A stretch of 34,121 bases of DNA from Phytobacter massiliensis JC163. GTDB lineage: Bacteria; Pseudomonadota; Gammaproteobacteria; Enterobacterales; Enterobacteriaceae. This document shows, in pieces, positions 20,363 through 32,442 of this stretch. Each line of letters starts with the position of its first letter. Within the stretch, counting starts at the first letter, position 1. The DNA lies in assembly GCF_000321045.1 (NCBI RefSeq), contig NZ_HE578945.1, positions 10,943-45,063 on the forward strand, written 5' to 3'. A program made the position numbers and the translations under genes. The notes below the pieces were generated by a model. That model did not search any database, was not told the DNA's origin, and worked only from the letters and a program-made list of their open reading frames with translations.

Positions 20363-20998
20363 TTGGCTACCAGCGAGCGTCGCGTCGTCTTTTTCGATCT
20401 TGATGGCACCCTGCACCAGCAGGATATGTTTGGCACCTTTTTGCGTTATCTGCTGCGCCATCATCCCCTTAATGTTCTGCTGGTATTGCCTTTGCTGCCC
20501 GTTATCGGCGTGGCGCTGTTAATAAAAGGGCGCGCCGCGCGCTGGCCGATGAGCCTGCTGCTGTGGGGGTGCACCTTCGGCCACAGCGAAGCGCATCTGC
20601 AGGAGATGGAACAGAAATTCGCCACCTGGTTTCGCGGCCACGTCACGGCCTTTCCGGTAGTACAGGAGCGGCTTACCAACTATCTTGCCGCCTCTGACGC
20701 CGATATCTGGCTTATCACCGGCTCGCCGCAGCCGCTGGTGGAGAAGGTCTACTTCGACACCCCCTGGCTGCCGCGGGTGAATATTATCGCCAGCCAGATT
20801 GGCCGCGGGTACGGCGGCTGGGTGCTGACCATGCGCTGCCTTGGCCACGAAAAAGTGGCGCAGCTGGAGCGCAAAATCGGCACCCCGCTGCGTCTGTACA
20901 GCGGCTACAGCGACAGTAAGCAGGACAACCCGCTGCTCTATTTCTGCCAGCATCGCTGGCGGGTCACCCCCCACGGTCAGCTCCAGCAACTGGAATAG
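20363..20998 (+). CDS. pgpC: Phosphatidylglycerophosphatase C
   Basis: HAD-superfamily membrane phosphatase that dephosphorylates phosphatidylglycerophosphate (formerly YfhB). The 211-aa protein closely matches E. coli PgpC from the TTG start at 20363. The HAD nucleophile motif is DLDGT (Asp12 and Asp14), and a hydrophobic segment at about residues 36-55 probably anchors it. The start lies 3 bp after the PTS stop with GGAG in front, so this housekeeping phospholipid gene is translationally close to the murQ-PTS unit. Confidence 0.95.
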   Translation: MATSERRVVFFDLDGTLHQQDMFGTFLRYLLRHHPLNVLLVLPLLPVIGVALLIKGRAARWPMSLLLWGCTFGHSEAHLQEMEQKFATWFRGHVTAFPVVQERLTNYLAASDADIWLITGSPQPLVEKVYFDTPWLPRVNIIASQIGRGYGGWVLTMRCLGHEKVAQLERKIGTPLRLYSGYSDSKQDNPLLYFCQHRWRVTPHGQLQQLE

Positions 20999-21013
20999 AC
21001 CTGCATGCCCTGA

Positions 21014-23123
<2,110 letters not shown>

Positions 23124-23288
23124 TCAGTTAATTCTCTGCGTCGCGTGATGCCCTGACCAATAGTGACCTTATGAAGAGGAATGTCTGTCGGTAATTGTGC
23201 GGCATTTTGCGTAACAAAACGTCAGATGGCAACTAATTAGCGAAACGGCTGACAGGAGTCCGTCGCCTGAGGCGGCGATTTTATTTCG

Positions 23289-23327
23289 ACGCAAACGGTT
23301 TCGTCGCCGCTCACAATTCTCTATAAT
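23289..23327 (+). promoter_or_regulatory. PurR operator and purL promoter
   Basis: ACGCAAACGGTTTCGT (23289-23304) matches the PurR box consensus ACGCAAACGTTTTCGT at all but one position. A consensus -10 TATAAT follows at 23322-23327, so PurR would cover the -35 region and repress when hypoxanthine or guanine is available. The site lies in the 256-bp mltF-purL gap, which shows nothing else clear. Confidence 0.87.
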
Positions 23328-23379
23328 GACGCCCGTTTTCCCCCTGATGCACATTTTACGCTTCGAAGACGAGAGACTT

Positions 23380-27267
<3,888 letters not shown>

Positions 27268-27284
27268 CGGTCGCTTTAGCAAAA

Positions 27285-27391
27285 CCGGACAAGGCGCACT
27301 GCCGCATCCGGGAATGTCCCGGGTGCGCTGCCGCTTACCCGGGCTACGTTTCAGATTAGTAGCCCGGATAAGGCGCGTGCGCCGCATCCGG
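27285..27391. repeat. REP/BIME-type palindromic elements after purL
   Basis: Three imperfect palindromes of the REP type lie in tandem at 27285-27311, 27318-27343 and 27363-27391. Each carries GGATAAGGCG- or GCCGCATCCGG-like arms (for example CCCGGATAAGGCG ... GCCGCATCCGGG in the third). Such elements stabilise mRNA 3' ends, bind gyrase or IHF in some forms, and are targets of RAYT transposases. They mark the boundary between the conserved core and the retron cassette. Confidence 0.8.
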
Positions 27392-27433
27392 GAACGCCCC
27401 CGGCTTACCCCTCCAAAAATCCATAGTCCTTCG

Positions 27434-27487
27434 CCCTGTATAACTCACGGGCAATTTTCAGTACAATCGTTCACCGCGTGTACAGGG
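27434..27487 (+). promoter_or_regulatory. Candidate promoter with flanking inverted repeat before the retron cassette
   Basis: A -10-like TACAAT at 27462-27467 would start transcription near 27474, about 27 bp before the WGR-protein ATG. It is flanked by an inverted repeat, CCCTGTA (27434-27440) and TACAGGG (27481-27487), that could be an operator or a leader stem. The -35 region is poor (TATAAC). Confidence 0.4.
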
Positions 27488-27500
27488 AAGAGAAGAAACT

Positions 27501-30500
27501 ATGAAGCTTGTTAAAACAGCCAGATTGTTTTTTACGCAGGGCGCTTCGGACAAAGTCTATGAAGTGGACCTCTGTGAACAACAGAGCGACGATCCCCAAC
27601 GCTACTGGGTAAATTTCCGCTATGGAAGGCGCGGCAGCACCCTTCGGGAAGGCACTAAAACCGTGACGCCGGTGGATCTGGCGCAGGCGGAAGCCATCTT
27701 CAAAAGTGTGGTGGTGGCGAAAACCAATAAAGGCTATCAGGAAGTCGGTTCCCATTCATTCTCTACCGGCTCTGCCTTCTCCTCTTCGTTAAATACCCTG
27801 TTACGCCATATCGACAGTCTCAAAGAGAGTCAACAGCGCGCCCGCAGCATATGGCGGCTACCGCAACAGCCTGATACCCGGCAGGCGGACTGGCTGGAAA
27901 AAGGTATTAACGAGCGAAATCACTGGCTGGAAAATTACGCCCGGCTCTGGACGCTGGGGCGGGTAGGAGACGGGCGCAACCTGGCGCGGGTAAAACCCCT
28001 CCTGACCAGTGAAACGCCGCCGTTACGCAGCCTGGCGTTAGAGGTGTGGCTGCGTCTTGGGGATGATGACGACATCGCCGGGCAAAAAGCGCAGCTTCTG
28101 GCCTCGCTGCCTGGTGAACTGACCGCGGCGATAGCCGCCAATGACAGCGCCGCCCTTGACGCCCTGCTCAGACAGCAGGTGACGGAACACAACCCTCACG
28201 CCAACGCGCTGTTGAAAACCCTCTACCTTGCGGCGCTGGATAGCGCCCCGCTGCATCAGAGTTTACTCACTCTGCTGGACACCCTTCCTCTGCGCCCCGG
28301 TCTGTTCCAGGGGGTGCGTTACCTGTTTAAGATGGCGGAGTTTCGCCTGGATGCGCCGATGTTCGCCCTGCTGGCCTGGCGCTTTGATACTTCCCGCCAC
28401 TTTTATTCCGCAGACTGGGATGGCGTCTACCTGGATGGCGTGGGCTATATCAAACCCAGCAAGGAGCTGTTGCGCACCGACAGCCGACTGGCTTATTCAC
28501 GCAAAACCCGCGACTACCTGCGCAGGCGCAGCTGGCGCGCGCTGCGCCGTCTCGGTGCCCGCGAGGACCCGCGCTATGTAGAGATGGTCAGCGCCATGCT
28601 ATTGCAGTACCGCGAAGAACACCTGATGCCGGAAAAACAGGGGTGGGGTGAAGGGAATTATGCCGCCGACGCGCACCTTTTTGCATGGAACGCTATTTTG
28701 CGCTCCGCCAACCCCGCGTATCAGCGCCATCACACGCGCGCGCTATGGATTAAGCTCGATGACGAAGCCCCCGATCTGCGCGGAGAGGCCTTCCCGCAGC
28801 TATGGGATCGCCGCCCGGATGCCTTACTAAACTTATTGCTGCAGAGCGAAAGCGAGGCGGTTTGCGCCTTTGCGCTACGGGCGATGCAGGAGAACACGGC
28901 GTTTTGCCGCGCCCTCAGCGACCAGCAGCTGGCAGAGCTGCTGGGCAGGCCCTTCCCGGCGGTGGTGGAGTTTGTTTTATCGCGGCTGGCCGGGCGTCTG
29001 CTCAGCCGCGATCTGCTGCTGGCACTCATTCAAAGCAAGCACCCGCAGGCGCGCATAGTGGCGCTCACACAGTTAAACAGCATGAGGCTGTTTGACGATA
29101 GCGAACTGGCAGCGGCGCTGCTGTTAACGGATGACGCCGAAATCAGAACCTGGCTGGATGGCCGATTTCAGGCGCAGCCGCTGAGCGCCACCGAGGCAGA
29201 CGCGCTGGCGCAGCTGCTGTTCAGGCGGCTGAACGATCCCGCAACCGTCTTTTCAACCAAACACGCGGGGTGGCTGGCGGTCTGCATCACCAGCAGGCTT
29301 TCCGGCTGTATGTCGCAGCTGTCGCTGGAGACGCTAAGCGCGCTGCTCGCCCACCCCGATACCGGGGTACAGCTGCTGGCGGCGCGGCTGCTGGTCGCCA
29401 GCCATTTTGCGTTAGACGAGCTGCCGGAGGCGCTGGTAGCGCAGCTTCACGCCTCGCCGGTGGCGCAAATTCGCGCCGCCGGTATCGCCCTGCTGGGCAA
29501 GCTCAGCCCGGAAGGACTGCTGCGCCAGCTGCCGCAGCTTGTCGCTTTGTTAAGCTGTGGCGAGGCGGAGGAAAGGGAGGCCAGCTATGCCCTGTTAGCG
29601 CAGCTGGCGCAGCAGCAGGCCCAGGCGGTGTTCGACGCGCTGTTCCCGCTTTTGTTCCAGAAAGAGGAGCAGGAGGGGGCGCATGCGGCGCTGTTGGCCT
29701 TTATCACCGGGCAGCTTGCCGCCTGCCTTGCTGCGCTGGATAACGGCACGCTGTGGCGGCTTATCCATGCCCGCGCGCAGGCGGCGCAGACGCTGGGCGC
29801 TGAGATTCTACAGAGCCGCTCTGCCCTGACGTTTAGCGTCAGGCAGTGGGCCGCGCTCGCCAGCCATCCCCTCTATCAGGTTCGCGCCTGGGCGCTGCAG
29901 GCCTTTACGGAGCAGGCTGAGATCGCCTGCGCGGATGCCGCCACGCTCTCACTGCTGGAGAGCGACTGGCCGCAGACCCGGGAGTTTGGCTTCGCCTTTT
30001 TACGCCAGCACTATCCGGCAGAGAGCTGGACGCCGGCGCTGATTGTTAACCTGTGCGACAGCCACCGCGAGGATGTGCAGGCTTATGGTCGTGAGCTGTT
30101 GCAGACCTTCTTTAAGCACGAGCAGGGGGAGGAGTATCTGCTCAAGCTTAGCCAGCATCCGTCGGTGACGGTGCAAACCTTCGTCACCCACTTTTTCCAG
30201 CAGTACGCCGGGGGAAAACCGGACATTATTCTGGCGCTGGCCCCCTGTTTCCGGGCGATTTTGTCGCAGGTTAACCGCGGGCGCGTCGCCAAAGATCGCA
30301 CGCTGGCCTTTTTGAGCGAACAGGCCGCCGCCAGTCCGCAGGTGCTGGAGATGGTCGGCGCGCTGTTGAGCCAGCTGTCGCTGACCGTGGTGCAGAAAGA
30401 CAAAGGGCCGCTGATTAAAGCGCTGCTGCAGCTGCGCAAAAATCATCCGCAGCTGAATCTGCCGCTGGAAATCGTCCCACGACCGGTACAAGGAGAGCAC

Positions 30501-30512
30501 CATGCAGGTTAA
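27501..30512 (+). CDS. WGR domain + HEAT/ARM-like repeat protein, retron-associated
   Basis: A 1003-aa protein. Residues 1 to about 82 form a WGR domain (VYEVDL, YWVNFRYGRRGS at about residues 35-46, KGYQEV), a small fold linked to nucleic-acid binding in PARP and MolR-type proteins. Most of the rest is Leu/Ala-rich helical repeats resembling HEAT/ARM units, with recurring patterns such as LLAARLLVASHFALDELPEA and IRAAGIALLGKL. No signal peptide, membrane segment or nuclease/ATPase motif was recognised. An AGAGAAG sequence precedes ATG 27501, and the last 11 bp overlap the SWIM gene. Gene order before a WH-SWIM protein and a retron RT matches the ARM component of type XIII retrons as I recall them. 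Scaffold, sensor or effector roles are all possible. Confidence 0.85.
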   Translation: MKLVKTARLFFTQGASDKVYEVDLCEQQSDDPQRYWVNFRYGRRGSTLREGTKTVTPVDLAQAEAIFKSVVVAKTNKGYQEVGSHSFSTGSAFSSSLNTLLRHIDSLKESQQRARSIWRLPQQPDTRQADWLEKGINERNHWLENYARLWTLGRVGDGRNLARVKPLLTSETPPLRSLALEVWLRLGDDDDIAGQKAQLLASLPGELTAAIAANDSAALDALLRQQVTEHNPHANALLKTLYLAALDSAPLHQSLLTLLDTLPLRPGLFQGVRYLFKMAEFRLDAPMFALLAWRFDTSRHFYSADWDGVYLDGVGYIKPSKELLRTDSRLAYSRKTRDYLRRRSWRALRRLGAREDPRYVEMVSAMLLQYREEHLMPEKQGWGEGNYAADAHLFAWNAILRSANPAYQRHHTRALWIKLDDEAPDLRGEAFPQLWDRRPDALLNLLLQSESEAVCAFALRAMQENTAFCRALSDQQLAELLGRPFPAVVEFVLSRLAGRLLSRDLLLALIQSKHPQARIVALTQLNSMRLFDDSELAAALLLTDDAEIRTWLDGRFQAQPLSATEADALAQLLFRRLNDPATVFSTKHAGWLAVCITSRLSGCMSQLSLETLSALLAHPDTGVQLLAARLLVASHFALDELPEALVAQLHASPVAQIRAAGIALLGKLSPEGLLRQLPQLVALLSCGEAEEREASYALLAQLAQQQAQAVFDALFPLLFQKEEQEGAHAALLAFITGQLAACLAALDNGTLWRLIHARAQAAQTLGAEILQSRSALTFSVRQWAALASHPLYQVRAWALQAFTEQAEIACADAATLSLLESDWPQTREFGFAFLRQHYPAESWTPALIVNLCDSHREDVQAYGRELLQTFFKHEQGEEYLLKLSQHPSVTVQTFVTHFFQQYAGGKPDIILALAPCFRAILSQVNRGRVAKDRTLAFLSEQAAASPQVLEMVGALLSQLSLTVVQKDKGPLIKALLQLRKNHPQLNLPLEIVPRPVQGEHHAG

Positions 30513-32124
30513 TTATCGCTATCAGGGCAAAAGCCACGCCTCGGAAAACGGGCTGAGCTTCGCGCCGGACAGCCTGCGCCCGCCCGCTTTTTTCGTGGGC
30601 GAACTGAAACAGAAGCTGGCGTTCCGCGAGGCTATCTCCGCGCTGCACAATGTCGTGGTCTCGGATATGCGTTTTAAGCCCAAAGATCGCACGGCGTACT
30701 TTACCTGGCTTGCCGGGGAGGAGCAGCGGCTGCTGGCGGAATTTATTGCGCAGAAAAGCCATTTGCAGCAGGAGGTCGCCGAAGTTAGCGGGCAGCTAAA
30801 GGCGCTGAATACCGAAGCGGTCAAAATCCTTGCGCCTTACAATCGGGCGCAAAAAGCCTATTTTGACTATCTCTATAAAGAGAATATTGATGCCTGGTAT
30901 GTGCTGGACCCGGTGATTACCGTCCACCCTGACGAGGTATTTTTTGAATGCTTTTCCGAAGATGAGTCGAGCTACGGCAAGCTGAGCTGCCATTACGACG
31001 TCTTTGAGAACGTCAGCGACCAGGCCTTCGGCACCACCAATATCGACTACTCCGAAGGGCTCTATCAGGCCTTTCAGAAAATCCGCGACTATCGCCATAC
31101 CCAGCTAAAAATCGATCCCGATGGCTTTGCGCTACGGACCGACGGCATAGACTGCGAAGAGAAGAAAATCGATCTGCCGGATAGCTGGGTGCGCGGCTTT
31201 TTACAGGTCAGCTCGGCGATGACCCTGCCGATGGTCAAGTTCACCCTCCAGCCGATGGATATCCATAACATCTGCTTTACGCTGCGGCGTAAAAAAGAGC
31301 GCGGCGGCCCGCGCGCGCTGCGCTTCGAGCTGACGCCGGGGCAGCCGGTAAAAATTATCTTCGAGCCGTGGAACGAGACGCTGGTTTGCCCGCGCTCGCT
31401 GTATCAGGGCGATACGCCCCGCGTCATTCGCGTCTGGGGACGGCGGCGGCTGCATATTCTTGAACGCTTAATCCCGGTGGCGAACAAGTTCGACGTCTGC
31501 CTGCTGGATGACGGTATGCCCTCCTTCTGGATTGCGGATTTGGGGGCGATGAGTTTCACCCTCGGGCTGTCCGGCTGGAGCGCGAACGACTGGTCGGCGC
31601 AGGGCAATTTCGATCTGCTGGCCCCGCGACAGGAGGTAGACTCAACGACGCTTGCGCGCGTTTATCAGGCGCTGGCCGCCCGGCATCTGGCGACAAGCGG
31701 CCAGCTTGCCGCTGAGCTGGGGCTTGAGGAGAGCGTGGTGAAGGCGGCGCTGATGGGCTACAGCCAGCATGGGCAGGTGCTGTATGACCTTGATAAAGAT
31801 CTCTGGCGTATTCGCGCGCTGTGCCGCGAGCCGATTCCCCTTGAGCAAGTTCGCTTTAGCCATAAGCGGGAAGAGAAGGCGTTTAATTTTGTGATGGCCG
31901 GGCTGGTGACGGTGGAGCGCTGTCAGGCGAACGCAAACGGCGCGGAAATTCACGGCGCGGTGCTGGATAACGCCGTGCGCTATCCGGTGAGCCTGACGCT
32001 CGATGGCGACCAGCGTCTGATCTCCGCCGAATGCGGCTGCTATTATTTCCATCAAAACCGCCTGCGTCGGGGGCCCTGCGAGCATATGCTGGCTTTACGT
32101 CAGGCGGCGAAGGTAAAAGCATGA
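30502..32124 (+). CDS. Winged-helix + SWIM zinc-finger protein (WHSWIM), retron-associated
   Basis: A 540-aa protein. The C-terminus carries a SWIM zinc finger with ligands Cys511, Cys513, Cys526 and His528 (CGC, 12 residues, CEH). A winged-helix segment precedes it at about residues 380-440 (VYQALAARHLATSGQLAAEL ...). The first 370 residues contain a short coiled-coil-like stretch near 75-105 and an unassigned mixed region. SWIM plus winged helix suggests nucleic-acid or protein binding; msDNA or RT are natural candidate ligands here. The start ATG 30502 has AAGGAG 7 bp upstream, inside the preceding gene, giving an 11-bp overlap and likely coupled translation. The RNA-like region begins 36 bp after the stop. 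Confidence 0.87.
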   Translation: MQVNYRYQGKSHASENGLSFAPDSLRPPAFFVGELKQKLAFREAISALHNVVVSDMRFKPKDRTAYFTWLAGEEQRLLAEFIAQKSHLQQEVAEVSGQLKALNTEAVKILAPYNRAQKAYFDYLYKENIDAWYVLDPVITVHPDEVFFECFSEDESSYGKLSCHYDVFENVSDQAFGTTNIDYSEGLYQAFQKIRDYRHTQLKIDPDGFALRTDGIDCEEKKIDLPDSWVRGFLQVSSAMTLPMVKFTLQPMDIHNICFTLRRKKERGGPRALRFELTPGQPVKIIFEPWNETLVCPRSLYQGDTPRVIRVWGRRRLHILERLIPVANKFDVCLLDDGMPSFWIADLGAMSFTLGLSGWSANDWSAQGNFDLLAPRQEVDSTTLARVYQALAARHLATSGQLAAELGLEESVVKAALMGYSQHGQVLYDLDKDLWRIRALCREPIPLEQVRFSHKREEKAFNFVMAGLVTVERCQANANGAEIHGAVLDNAVRYPVSLTLDGDQRLISAECGCYYFHQNRLRRGPCEHMLALRQAAKVKA

Positions 32125-32143
32125 TGAAAAGGACTTTTTCTGC

Positions 32144-32152
32144 TGGTATACT
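32144..32152 (+). promoter_or_regulatory. Extended -10 promoter for the retron RNA
   Basis: TGGTATACT contains an extended TGn motif followed by TATACT (32147-32152). Transcription should begin about 7 bp downstream, near 32159-32160, almost exactly at the start of the a1 repeat (32161). The -35 region is not consensus, which the extended -10 could offset. Confidence 0.55.
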
Positions 32153-32160
32153 CAGCATTC

Positions 32161-32388
32161 ATAGCGGCGTGGCAGTGGAACCTTGCATCCCGGATGGTGG
32201 ATCGCCATTCAGGTTTTATGACTGCCCACGCGTCACTGATGCCATCTTCACTGGGCAGAGTGTGAGTACCTGTCACTATTGCAGTATGGCTTCAACGAAG
32301 CCAATGAGTGACAGGTACTCCACTCTGCGTCGAGTGGACGACCTCAGTACCAGGAACTCTTCGAAGGCCTTATCCGCCACGCCGCTAT
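32161..32388 (+). ncRNA. Predicted retron msr-msd RNA (a1 to a2)
   Basis: This is about 228 nt of structured non-coding sequence in the 318-bp gap before the RT gene. Arm a1 ATAGCGGCGTGGC (32161-32173) is perfectly complementary to a2 GCCACGCCGCTAT (32376-32388), 13 bp. A short msr stem-loop follows: GGATGGTG / CGCCATTC, loop GAT (32192-32210). CTGCCCA (32222) and TGGGCAG (32252) can pair as a 7-bp alternative stem. The dominant msd hairpin pairs 32255-32277 with 32307-32328: 8 bp, one bulged T at 32263, then 14 perfect bp. It is capped by TGGCTTC-AAC-GAAGCCA (32287-32303). The order a1, msr loops, long msd hairpin, a2, RT is the standard retron architecture. The branching G and the msDNA ends cannot be fixed by eye. 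Confidence 0.85.
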
Positions 32389-32442
32389 CCCTCCTGGTTC
32401 TCCCCGCCTCGCACTGTGCATCTCGTTCAGGGAGTGTTCGTC

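Noticed and set aside
32308-32442. In-frame 45-codon N-terminal extension of the RT starting at ATG 32308
   Set aside because: It lies inside the msd hairpin and a2, lacks RT-like sequence, and ATG 32443 has a good AGGGAG ribosome-binding site.
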